10,032 nt of DNA from an uncultured Eubacteriales bacterium (GCA_900554725.1 USII01000024.1:1-10032); one strand, 5' to 3'. Numbered from the stretch's first letter, positions 1-7,400 are shown. Notes: a model not told the origin generated them from the sequence alone. Numbers and translations: made by a program.

Positions 1-2
1 CA

Positions 3-329
3 ATTTTACAGGAAAATAAGGAGATCTTTCTGGCAGAGGATTTGGGAGAGGTCATTGGCTTTGCCTGCGTTTGGGAACAGCAGACAAAGGAGGAGGAAAA
101 CTATCTTATTGCAAGAAGATTCGCCTATCTCAGCGATCTGGTGATTATGCCCAAAGGCCGGGGCAAAGGTGTGGGCGGTGCGCTGCTTGAAGCCTGCAAG
201 GGCTGGGCAAAGGCCCGGGGCTTGGAGCGCATGAAGCTGGATTCCCTGACCCGCAACCAGGTGGCAAACCATCTTTATGAGAGGGAAGGCTTTCGTCCAG
301 TCTCCCAGAGCATGTGGGCAGAATTATAG
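3..329 (+). CDS. GNAT-family N-acetyltransferase, 5' end missing
   Basis: The reading frame is open to the left edge, so the N-terminus lies outside the window; the first complete codon is at 3 and about 108 residues are visible. The sequence shows the core of the GNAT fold. A beta strand reading FLAEDLGEVIGFACV is followed by a strand ending in DLVIMP, and then by the acetyl-CoA pyrophosphate-binding loop RGKGVGGALL (the Q/R-x-x-G-x-G/A motif A) and its helix. Near the C-terminus NHLYEREGF matches the usual motif B, in which a Tyr or neighbouring residue contacts the substrate. The family transfers an acetyl group from acetyl-CoA to an amine; the acceptor cannot be told from sequence. The TTG at 42 is in frame but lies inside the conserved strand and is not the start. 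The gene converges on the deaminase gene, and the stop is followed at once by a shared terminator. Confidence 0.85.
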   Translation: MLQENKEIFLAEDLGEVIGFACVWEQQTKEEENYLIARRFAYLSDLVIMPKGRGKGVGGALLEACKGWAKARGLERMKLDSLTRNQVANHLYEREGFRPVSQSMWAEL

Positions 330-333
330 AAGA

Positions 334-358
334 AAAAAGCGCCGTTTAGGCGCTTTTT
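334..358. terminator. Bidirectional intrinsic terminator
   Basis: A perfect 10-bp inverted repeat (AAAAAGCGCC, loop GTTTA, GGCGCTTTTT) lies between two convergent genes. It has a T run on its 3' side on both strands, so it can end both the acetyltransferase transcript and the deaminase transcript. The stem begins 4 bases after the acetyltransferase stop, and the element ends 10 bases from the deaminase stop. Confidence 0.9.
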
Positions 359-368
359 ATATGCCCGG

Positions 369-740
369 CTACCAGCGCTCGGGCAACAGCTCATCCATAA
401 GGGCGACGCGGTTGCTGAGCAGAACCTGGCAAAGGTGATTGAGCGGATGAATTTGACAGATAAATTCCCGGCAACGCCCGCAGGGCGGGATAATGCTGCC
501 ATCCTGATAAACTGCCACCATTTTGACGATGTGTGCCTCGCCCGCAGTTACCATGGCGGCAATGGCGGCATGTTCTGCACAAAAGCCGATGGAACAGGGG
601 ACATCGATGCAAACCCCGCGATAGACATTGCCTGCCTCTGTCAGGATAACAGCGGCGACGGAGCCAGCCGAAGCATCCTCCGTCAGGCTGCGCGGGTTTA
701 ATGTGTTTTTTGCGATCTGATAAAGCTCTTCAAATTCCAT
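369..740 (-). CDS. Cytidine deaminase-like / blasticidin-S deaminase-like zinc hydrolase
   Basis: A 123-residue protein with the complete zinc-deaminase signature: C54-A-E56 supplies the first zinc Cys and the catalytic Glu proton shuttle, and P86-C-G-R-C90-R supplies the other two zinc Cys residues. In this family a zinc-activated water removes an amino group from a cytosine-type base. The Asn and Glu that bind the ribose in classical cytidine deaminases (G-x-N-x-E) read as C44 and D46 here. The C-terminal MDELLPERW and the PPCGRCREF context recall blasticidin-S deaminases. The substrate is therefore uncertain: cytidine salvage, a nucleoside antibiotic, or another modified base are all possible. 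Length is normal for the family (about 120-135). The ATG at 740 is preceded by an A/G-rich but weak ribosome site (AAAGAAG). It is transcribed alone and ends at the shared terminator with the upstream acetyltransferase. Confidence 0.82.
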   Translation of the reverse strand: MEFEELYQIAKNTLNPRSLTEDASAGSVAAVILTEAGNVYRGVCIDVPCSIGFCAEHAAIAAMVTAGEAHIVKMVAVYQDGSIIPPCGRCREFICQIHPLNHLCQVLLSNRVALMDELLPERW

Positions 741-854
741 ATCGTCTTCTTTCTGCGGCTTTGTAAAAAAATAAAGGCAACGCGCCTGGCAAAGAGTTAA
801 AAATGTGCTGACAGATGACCTGGCTTGCCTTGGAAAAAACTGTCTGTGTTAAAA

Positions 855-895
855 ATTTGGGCCCTTGCAGCCCTGGGGCCAGCCGGAGCCCAAAT
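855..895 (-). terminator. Probable intrinsic terminator (distal hairpin of a tandem pair) after the HPr-like gene
   Basis: On the minus strand, ATTTGGGC pairs with GCCCAAAT across a 25-base, GC-rich loop that can itself fold, and the stem runs directly into TTTTT. It is the second of two hairpins downstream of the HPr-like gene and has the better T run. Confidence 0.6.
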
Positions 896-897
896 AT

Positions 898-937
898 ATA
901 GAGGAAGCAGAACTGCCTGCAGCACTGCTTCCTCTAT
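898..937 (-). terminator. Stem-loop after the HPr-like gene (proximal hairpin, probable terminator)
   Basis: A perfect 13-bp stem (898-910 pairing with 925-937) with a 14-base loop begins 12 bases past the HPr-like stop. On the minus strand it is followed by ATATTT rather than a pure T run, so it may act with the next hairpin, as a terminator or as a barrier to 3' exonucleases. Confidence 0.6.
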
Positions 938-949
938 TTTGCCTCACAC

Positions 950-1216
950 TTAATCGTCAAAGCTCTCCTTATTGGAAAATTCTTCCAGCGCATCCAAAGC
1001 CTCTTTCTCGTCGACTCCGTTTGCCAGCACATAGATGGATTCTCCCTGCTTAATGCCTAGAAGCAGCACGCCCATAATACTTTTGGCGTTGATTTTTTTA
1101 TTCTCGGATTCAATGAGAATCTGAGATTTAAATTTTCCGGCCGTCTGAACAAAACGGGCCGCAACGCCAGATTTCAATCCCTGTTCATGTTTAATTGTAA
1201 TTTCCTTATATAACAT
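950..1216 (-). CDS. HPr-family protein lacking the PTS histidine; Crh-like regulator
   Basis: An 88-residue protein that aligns without gaps to HPr through position 58. The Ser46 region is intact (N43-A-K-S46-I-M-G), and this is the site phosphorylated by HPr kinase. The active-site segment, normally G-L/I-H15-A-R17-P-A, reads G-L-K15-S-G17-V-A. Without His15 the protein cannot take the PEP-derived phosphate from Enzyme I, so it should not carry phosphate to sugars. The same logic defines Crh of Bacillus subtilis, which has Gln15, keeps Ser46, and acts as a cofactor of CcpA and a metabolic regulator. Crh keeps Arg17, which is lost here. The gene lies directly downstream of whiA, as crh does in B. 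subtilis, and hprK is two genes upstream. The ATG at 1216 has a strong ribosome site (GGGGGAG, 7 bases away). The 120-bp A+T-rich gap upstream probably holds a promoter, but I cannot place one firmly. The name Crh is by analogy. Confidence 0.85.
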   Translation of the reverse strand: MLYKEITIKHEQGLKSGVAARFVQTAGKFKSQILIESENKKINAKSIMGVLLLGIKQGESIYVLANGVDEKEALDALEEFSNKESFDD

Positions 1217-1336
1217 CGTACTTCTCCCCCCCGTGATGAAATTTTTAGATAACTGCTAAAATAGAATTTTATTTTTCTGGCTTATATTAGAATATTCCAT
1301 ACGATAGGGAAAAATCCTCTTTTTGCAGGTGAACAT

Positions 1337-2287
1337 TTAGTGAAGGGAAGGGGGCGCGCCACCCGTATCCCGCAGATGTTCGGCGATTTCGCCTAGTTTT
1401 CGCAAGCGGTGGTTGATGCGGGAGCGGGATACGCCGCCGGAAAGCGCAGCCAATTCGGAAAGCGAGGCCTCGGGGTGCTCCAGCCGCAGCAGGGCAGTTT
1501 CCTGTAGCCCCTCGGGCAGGGAAGAGAGGCCGGCTACCGCATCGATCAGGCGAATATTTTCCAGCTGTACAAGGGCTGAACGCACGGTTTTATCGATATT
1601 GGCGTTTTCACAGTTGATTTGCCGGTTTACAGTATTGCGGATATCCTTTAAAATGCGGATATTTTCCAGCTCCAAAACTGCCGCATGGGCGCCCAGATGC
1701 GTCAGCAGGGTAATAATATCATCGATTCCCTTGATATAGGAAATATAGCCCTCCCGCCGGGGCATTGTGCCTGCGTTCAGGGAAAAACCGCAGAGCAGCT
1801 GGTGGATTTCCCCGGCAGCCGCCTGACTGCCCGAGACAAATTCCAGGTGATAGGCCTTGCCCGGATCTGCCATGCTGCCGCCTCCTAAAAATGCTCCCCG
1901 GAGAAAAGCTTCCCGGCAGCCGGCAGGCGCAAGGAGGCAATCCATTCGCTCGCTATCCGGCCCGATGCCAGAAGAGAGAGAAAGTGCCAGAGCGCGGAGC
2001 GCCCCCGGCAAATCGGGCACTGCTATGCGGACGCTGTATGTTTCGGCTTTCTTGAGCCCCTGTTTGCGGGAAAGGGCACAATCCACCTGAAAACACTTTT
2101 TGGCAAGAGAAAAGATGCGAGTGACAACATCCCCGTGTTCTGTATTGAGCAGCAGCGCAGGACGCCCAGCGCCAAATGAGAGAATGCCGCCTGTATGCAG
2201 CATTCCCGCAAGCTCTGCGAGAGCGCATTCCGGACCTTTGAGATTCTGCCGGCAGAGTTCGGTTTTGATTTTTGAAGAAAAAGACAT
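1337..2287 (-). CDS. whiA: WhiA, sporulation/cell-division DNA-binding regulator
   Basis: WhiA is a conserved Gram-positive DNA-binding protein. It controls sporulation septation in Streptomyces and affects cell division and chromosome segregation in Bacillus. The 316-residue product matches the length of the B. subtilis protein. The N-terminus MSFSSKIKTELC is typical of the family. The two halves of the degenerate LAGLIDADG homing-endonuclease-like fold lie at about 20-110 and 124-200, including FLRGAFLGGGSMADPGK and YHLEF at 130-150. The conserved linker NRQINCENANIDKT is at 221-234, and the C-terminal helix-turn-helix at about 275-298 (ASLSELAALSGGVSRSRINHRLRKL region). The frame stays open upstream to 2425, but that extension is not WhiA-like and overlaps the hprK terminator, so I chose 2287. 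Its ribosome site is poor: AGGAG lies 18 bases away. rapZ and yvcK, the usual upstream neighbours, are absent here. Confidence 0.93.
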   Translation of the reverse strand: MSFSSKIKTELCRQNLKGPECALAELAGMLHTGGILSFGAGRPALLLNTEHGDVVTRIFSLAKKCFQVDCALSRKQGLKKAETYSVRIAVPDLPGALRALALSLSSGIGPDSERMDCLLAPAGCREAFLRGAFLGGGSMADPGKAYHLEFVSGSQAAAGEIHQLLCGFSLNAGTMPRREGYISYIKGIDDIITLLTHLGAHAAVLELENIRILKDIRNTVNRQINCENANIDKTVRSALVQLENIRLIDAVAGLSSLPEGLQETALLRLEHPEASLSELAALSGGVSRSRINHRLRKLGEIAEHLRDTGGAPPSLH

Positions 2288-2384
2288 GTTCGCTCTGTTC
2301 TGCTGCTCCTTTCCCAGTTTTTTCATGGCGATTGCACCGGGATATTTTAAAAAAGCTGATCGCGATGCTCGTTTGAGGAAAAGC

Positions 2385-2422
2385 AAAAAATAGAAAAGGC
2401 AGGCGGCGCAAGGCCCCCTGCC
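2385..2422 (-). terminator. Intrinsic terminator after hprK
   Basis: On the minus strand, GGCAGG-G-GGC, loop CTTGC, GCC-G-CCTGCC forms a 9-bp stem with one internal G-G mismatch. It runs into TTTTCTATTTTTT. The hairpin starts 24 bases after the hprK stop and separates hprK from whiA, which argues that whiA is not simply cotranscribed with hprK. Confidence 0.82.
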
Positions 2423-2446
2423 CACAATTTCCGCCGCCCGGCGCCG

Positions 2447-3361
2447 CTACCCGAGCAGCGCCAACATCTTCTGATCCAGCATATCTGCCGGGTTGTGCCC
2501 CAGGGATTTGAGCCGGAAGTTCATTGCCGCCACTTCCATGATGATGGCAATATTCCGGCCGGGGCGCACGGGAATGGTGATTTTTGGGATATCGATGCCC
2601 AAAAGCCGCACATGATCTTCTGCAATGCCCAGGCGGTCGATATCCTGAACATCCCCCAGCTCCAAATGCACGCATAGCGTGATGGTTTTATCTACCATGA
2701 CGGAACCCATGCCATACAGCACCGAAACATCCACAAGCCCCAGCCCGCGGATTTCCATCAGGTGCCGGATGACATCCGGTGAACGGCCGACCAGCGTCGT
2801 ATCGGAAATTTTGCGGATTTCCACAACATCATCTGCCACCAGGCGATGCCCGCGCTTGACGAGTTCAAGCGCTGCCTCGCTCTTGCCCACGCCCGATTCT
2901 CCTGTGATAAACACTCCAACTCCGTAGATATCCATCAGCCCGCCGTGGCGCGCAATGCTGGGCGCAAGCTCGTTATCCAAAAACAGGATGATATCGTGAG
3001 AAATTTTGGAACTCGGCTTATCCGAAAGCAGAAGGGGAATATCGTGCTCCTGAGCCAGCCGAATAAAATCCTCCGAGGGCTTCAGGCCCCTTGAAATAAC
3101 GATAGCGGGAATTTTGTATTGAAACATACGCTCCAACCGCTCGGCAGCCACTTCCGGGGAAAGATTGTCCAGATAGGTCATTTCGCCCATTCCAAAAAGC
3201 TGAATGCGCTCGAAGGGGAAATGCTCAAAAAACCCCGAAAGCTGAAGCCCAGGGCGGTTGAGCTCGCTGGTATCTACTGTAAAAGATGTGTTTTCTCCCT
3301 GATAAAGGGAAACCAGCTCCAGCTCGCTGACAAACTTACTTAACCGAATGGAACGCTTCAT
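2447..3361 (-). CDS. hprK: HPr kinase/phosphorylase
   Basis: HprK is a bifunctional cytosolic enzyme. It phosphorylates Ser46 of HPr and Crh with ATP (or PPi) when glycolytic intermediates are high, and removes the phosphate by phosphorolysis when inorganic phosphate is high, so it controls carbon catabolite repression through CcpA. The 304-residue protein has the usual two parts: an N-terminal domain to about residue 130 and a C-terminal kinase domain. That domain has a conserved His139, Walker A loop GESGVGKS at 154-161, the catalytic Asp pair at 177-178, and the family signature MEIRGLGLVDV at 202-212. The C-terminal PVRPGRNIAIIMEVAAMNFRL region is also typical. Length is normal (about 300-320). 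The ATG at 3361 follows AGAGG by 8 bases. The gene is followed by its own terminator. A likely substrate, the Ser46-bearing HPr-like protein, is encoded just beyond whiA. Confidence 0.96.
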   Translation of the reverse strand: MKRSIRLSKFVSELELVSLYQGENTSFTVDTSELNRPGLQLSGFFEHFPFERIQLFGMGEMTYLDNLSPEVAAERLERMFQYKIPAIVISRGLKPSEDFIRLAQEHDIPLLLSDKPSSKISHDIILFLDNELAPSIARHGGLMDIYGVGVFITGESGVGKSEAALELVKRGHRLVADDVVEIRKISDTTLVGRSPDVIRHLMEIRGLGLVDVSVLYGMGSVMVDKTITLCVHLELGDVQDIDRLGIAEDHVRLLGIDIPKITIPVRPGRNIAIIMEVAAMNFRLKSLGHNPADMLDQKMLALLG

Positions 3362-3401
3362 AATTTTTTCCTCTTTTTCTCAGAATAAAAGCGGAATGGC
3401 A

Positions 3402-3446
3402 GGGATGCTCTTGCTCTGCCCGGCACTGGGCAGAAAAAGCATGCCC
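3402..3446 (-). promoter_or_regulatory. Two-part stem-loop upstream of hprK
   Basis: A 7-bp inner stem (TCTGCCC/GGGCAGA, 3415-3421 with 3428-3434, six-base loop) is nested in an outer 8-bp stem (3402-3409 with 3438-3446, one bulged base). It ends about 40 bases before the hprK start codon. It lacks a T run on the minus strand, so it is not an obvious terminator. It may be a leader structure, an operator, or part of the end of the HAD transcript. No firm hprK promoter could be placed around it. Confidence 0.35.
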
Positions 3447-3486
3447 GCGCCATCTCTGCATTCGCGCCAAAGCCGTGCAGCCCTGT

Positions 3487-3520
3487 GCCTAAAAGCCATA
3501 TATTTTATGCTTTGATAGGC
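3487..3520 (-). terminator. Stem-loop at the 3' end of the HAD phosphatase gene
   Basis: On the minus strand, GCCTA-tc-AAAGC pairs with GCTTT-TAGGC (10 bp with a two-base bulge), beginning 3 bases past the HAD stop. It is not followed by a T run, so its role as a terminator is uncertain. It could mark a processed 3' end, with readthrough into hprK. Confidence 0.4.
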
Positions 3521-3523
3521 CCC

Positions 3524-4339
3524 TTAAAAGACTTTGGGCTCCCGGTTCAGCATAAACTTTTCAATAACATGCGCAACGCCCTCATGATCGTTATCTGGGG
3601 CGATATAATCCGAAATCGCCTTGATTTCATCAAGGGCATTGCCGATGGCTACGCCCAGTCCTGCATAACGGATCATGCTGTCATCTATCTGATTGTCGCC
3701 AATGGCGATAAGCTCTTCCTGCTTTAAGCCGAGTATCTTTTCTAGCGCTTTTAAGGCATTGCCTTTGTTGCCTTCCGGGTTATTCAGCTCAAGGAAAGTG
3801 GGCCGGGAACGGCCAATATTGAGCATGGGGAAGCGCTCTATCGCTTCGGCCTGCACTTCCAGCAGGCGATCTGGCTCCGCCAGAATCAGAACTTTTGGCG
3901 TGTTCAGCTCTTCTATGGGGAGCTCGTGCAGATTGGGCGTTTCTACAGGCGTCAGGCCGCTCGTTTCATGGTAGATATCCGCCCATTTGCTATATTTTTC
4001 AAAGTAGAAATTTTCGTCCTGGAAAATCTGCACATGGACATCTTTTTCCTTTGCGAAATTCAGCACCTCTTTGACGATCTCGTTTGGGATATAGCAGGTA
4101 TGAATCATCTGGAAGTTGCCATCCACTACCTGGGCGCCGCCGCTGCAAATGCAGGGGGATTTCAGCCCCAGCGGGCCGTATATTTCCTTGACATTGGCTG
4201 CAACGCGCCCTGTGGCAAGCACGCAGTACAGCCCGGCAGCCTCGGCCTCTTTCATTACACAGAGGCTGTGCTCTGTCAGCTTTTTATCTGAAGTGAGCAG
4301 TGTTCCGTCAATATCAATGGCAATCAATTTGTAGCTCAT
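3524..4339 (-). CDS. Cof-type HAD-superfamily phosphatase (HAD-IIB)
   Basis: A 271-residue protein with all four HAD motifs. Motif I is D9-I-D11-G-T-L-L (nucleophile Asp9 and acid/base Asp11), motif II is A-T43-G-R, motif III is N-K192-G-N-A-L, and motif IV is G-D215-N-Q-I-D219-D. The long insert between motifs II and III, about residues 75-185, is the C2B cap that defines the Cof/YbjI/YwpJ group. These cytosolic magnesium-dependent enzymes remove phosphate from sugar phosphates, flavin mononucleotide or pyridoxal phosphate, and substrate cannot be predicted from sequence. In motif IV the usual Asn before the second Asp is Ile218; the metal-binding Asp residues remain. The ATG at 4339 has an AAGGAAAAGGG ribosome site. 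The gene has its own promoter, divergent from dnaE, and is the first gene of the minus-strand cluster leading to hprK. Confidence 0.92.
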   Translation of the reverse strand: MSYKLIAIDIDGTLLTSDKKLTEHSLCVMKEAEAAGLYCVLATGRVAANVKEIYGPLGLKSPCICSGGAQVVDGNFQMIHTCYIPNEIVKEVLNFAKEKDVHVQIFQDENFYFEKYSKWADIYHETSGLTPVETPNLHELPIEELNTPKVLILAEPDRLLEVQAEAIERFPMLNIGRSRPTFLELNNPEGNKGNALKALEKILGLKQEELIAIGDNQIDDSMIRYAGLGVAIGNALDEIKAISDYIAPDNDHEGVAHVIEKFMLNREPKVF

Positions 4340-4385
4340 AATTTACCCTTTTCCTTCCTGTTTTGTTTTCATCTTCTCAGGATTC

Positions 4386-4413
4386 ATTATACAGGAAATT
4401 CATTCTCTTGCAA
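4386..4413 (-). promoter_or_regulatory. Sigma-A-type promoter of the HAD phosphatase gene
   Basis: On the minus strand a -35 box TTGCAA (4408-4413) is separated by 16 bases from a perfect -10 box TATAAT (4386-4391). The predicted start is about 40 bases before the ATG. TTGCAA is its own reverse complement, and it overlaps the dnaE promoter on the other strand. Confidence 0.72.
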
Positions 4414-4431
4414 AGGGATTTGTGCTATAAT
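4403..4431 (+). promoter_or_regulatory. Extended -10 promoter of dnaE
   Basis: A perfect -10 box TATAAT (4426-4431) is preceded by TGC, giving the extended -10 form TGnTATAAT. The -35 position with a 17-base spacer (TTCTCT, 4403-4408) is weak, as is common with extended -10 promoters. Transcription would start near 4438, leaving a leader of about 60 bases. Confidence 0.7.
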
Positions 4432-4441
4432 TTATGTAGCG

Positions 4442-4470
4442 AGGGCGCCGGTAAAAAACGCGGCGGCCCT
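4442..4470 (+). other. Leader hairpin in the dnaE 5' untranslated region
   Basis: AGGGCGCCG pairs with CGGC-g-GCCCT (9 bp, one bulged G) around a ten-base A-rich loop, and is followed by GCTTTTCC. It lies just after the predicted transcription start and 13 bases before the AAAGGAGGAGGA ribosome site. It could stabilise the messenger or act as a weak attenuator; nothing further supports either. Confidence 0.4.
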
Positions 4471-4498
4471 GCTTTTCCAGCATGAAAGGAGGAGGAGC

Positions 4499-7400
4499 AT
4501 GCCGGACTTTGTGCATTTACATGTCCATAGCGAATACAGCCTTCTGGATGGCGCGGCGCGCATTGCAGAACTGCCCCGGCGCGCCCGGGAACTCGGGCAA
4601 AAGGCCCTGGCGCTGACAGACCATGGCGTGATGTATGGCATTGTGGATTTTTATACCGCCTGCAAAAAGGAAGGGGTTAAGCCTATCCTGGGCTGCGAGA
4701 TGTATGTCGCCGAGAATCTTTTGGAAAAAGGGCAGACCGCTCGGGAATATGCGCATCTCATCCTGCTTGCCAAGAATAACGAGGGGTATCGAAACCTCAT
4801 GCGCCTCTGTTCCATCGCCTCTGTAGAAGGCTTTTACTATAAGCCGCGGGTGGATTACAAAACCATCGCAGAGCATAAGGAGGGGCTCATCTGCCTCTCG
4901 GCCTGCATCGCCGGGGATATTCCCCAGCTTTTGCTTTCCGGCCAGAAGCAGAAGGCCTATGAGTTGGCGAGCATGCTAAAGGAGATATTCGGCGGGGATT
5001 TCTACCTTGAGATTCAAGATCATGGCCTTGCCGAGCAGAAGCGGGTAAACCCGCTGCTCATTGCCATGGGCCGGGAACTGGGCATTGGGCTGGTGGCTAC
5101 CAACGATTCCCACTATATTCATAAGGAAGATGCCCGGGCGCAGGAAATCCTCATGTGCTTGCAGATGGGGCGCACGCTGGATGAAGGCGGCCTGCTGGAA
5201 ACGGAGGAGTTCTACCTCAAAAGCGGTGAGCAGATGAGCGCGCTGTTTGGTGATGTTCCCGAGGCGATTGAAAACACTGTAAAAATTGCAGAGCAGTGCA
5301 ATGTGGAAATAGAGATGGGGCGCATTCAGCTCCCCGTGTTCGATGTGCCCTCCGGCTATACCAACGAGAGCTACTTGGAACACTTGGTGCAGAAGGGGCT
5401 GCTGGAGCGCTATGGGCAGGAACGCGCAAAAAGCGAAGCGCTGCAGGAGCGCGCGCGCTATGAGCTGAAGACCATTTTGGATATGGGTTTTTGCGATTAT
5501 TTCCTTATCGTCTGGGATTATGTGGATTTTGCCCGCAGAAGCCATATCATGGTTGGGCCGGGGCGGGGCAGCGCCGCAGGCAGCATTGTAGCCTATGCTC
5601 TTCATATTACGGATATCGACCCGCTGCAGTATAACCTGCTGTTTGAGCGGTTTTTAAATCCTGCCCGCGTTTCCATGCCGGATATCGATATTGATTTCTG
5701 CATCGAGCGCCGGGGAGAAGTGATCGATTATGTGGCGCAAAAATACGGGCAGGATAAAGTTGCACAGATTATCACATTTGGAACGCTTGGGGCCAAGCAG
5801 GTAGTCAGGGATGTCGCCCGGGTGATGCGCATTCCCGTGGCAGAAGCCGACCGCATTGCCAAGCTCATCCCCTTTGCCATTAAAATGACCATCAAGAAGG
5901 CGATGGAGCAATCGGATAAGCTGCGCCTGGAATATGAAAACAACCCCCAGGTGCGCGAATGGCTGGATATGGCGATGAAGGTGGAAGGCATGCCTCGCCA
6001 GAGCGGCACGCATGCCGCGGCAGTGGTGATTACGGCAAAGCCTGTCACCGAATATTCCCCTCTGGCGCTCAACAAAAAGGATGAGAGCATCACGACCCAG
6101 TATCACATGAACAACATCAACGATCTGGGGCTTCTAAAGATGGATTTTCTCGGCCTGCGCACGCTTACGGTCATCCGGGATGCCCTCCTCATGATCCGCC
6201 AGGGGCGGGGAATCGATGTGGATATCGACCATTTGGATTTCTCGGATCAAAAGGTGTATGAGATGATATCTTCCGGCAATACGGAAGGGGTATTTCAGCT
6301 GGAAAGCGAGGGGATGACAAACCTGATGACCCGTTTGCAGCCGGAAAACCTCGGGGATATCATGGTGGGCATTTCCCTGTTCCGCCCGGGGCCGATGGCC
6401 AAGATCCCGGAATATATCGATTGCAAGCGCCATCCGGAGCATGTCCACTATGATCACCCGGTTTTGGAGAAAATTTTAAAGGACACCTACGGATGCATGG
6501 TCTATCAGGAGCAGGTCATGGAGATTGTGCGGGATATGGCCGGCTATTCCCTGGCAAGAAGCGATGAAGTGCGCCGTGCCATGGCCAAGAAAAAAGTAGA
6601 GGCCATGAAAAAGGAGCGCCAGGTTTTCATCTATGGCGGAGAGGGCATCGATGGCGCAGTAAAGCGCGGCGTTCCCGAAGATGTGGCGCAAAAGGTCTTT
6701 GATCAGATGATGGATTTTGCGGAATATGCCTTCAATAAATCCCATGCCTGCGCCTATGCTGTGGTATCTTATCAGACGGCCTATCTCAAGTGTTATTATG
6801 AACCGGAATATATGGCGGCGCTGCTCAACAGCTTCATCTCCTCTTCGGATAAGCTTTCCCACTATATGAGCTATCTGAAAAGGGCGGGAATCGAGATTCT
6901 GCTGCCCGATATCAATAAAAGTCAGCGGCTGTTTACTGTGGAGGAGGGAAAGATACGCTTTGGCCTTTCTGCCCTTGCCAATGTGGGAGATTCTATCGGG
7001 CAGGTATTTGAGGAGCGCAAAAAAGGCGATTATGAGGATTTTGAGGATTTTGTGCGCAGAAATGCGGGCCATATCAATAAGGCGCAAATCGAATCCCTGA
7101 TCCTGGCCGGCGCATTCGATTCCTTTGGCGCGCGGCGCAGCCAGCTGATGATGGTTTATGAAAAAATCTATAAAAATGCCCAGAGCGAGGCCAAATTGGC
7201 CAGCACGGGCCAGATGAGCCTTTTTGCCTTTTCGGAAGAAACAAAGCCGCAGAAGACGCCCCTGCCCGATATCCCCGAGTATGACGATAAGCTGCGCCTT
7301 GCGCTGGAAAAGGAAAAGGCAGGGTTATACCTTTCGGGTCATCCGCTGGCAAAATATGCGGCTGTGCTGAAAAAGCAGAAGATAGGCGTTGCGGATATTC

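Noticed and set aside
741..854. Promoter of the deaminase gene
   Set aside because: TTGCCA and T-rich stretches occur, but no -35/-10 pair with acceptable boxes and spacing was clear enough to annotate.
2288..2425. 46-residue N-terminal extension of WhiA
   Set aside because: It overlaps the hprK terminator, has no family similarity, and starting at 2287 gives exactly the usual 316-residue length.
1953..2675. 240-codon minus-strand frame spanning the hprK-whiA junction
   Set aside because: It overlaps two well-supported genes in another frame, and its composition is that of a frame-shifted shadow.
4408..4431. TTGCAA ... TATAAT read as the dnaE -35/-10 pair
   Set aside because: The spacing is only 12 bases; the -10 works instead as an extended -10 element, and TTGCAA fits the opposite-strand promoter with a 16-base spacer.
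4976..5605. 209-codon minus-strand frame inside dnaE, and other long antisense frames such as 6476-7087
   Set aside because: These are shadows of a confidently identified polymerase gene, with no domains and no ribosome sites.
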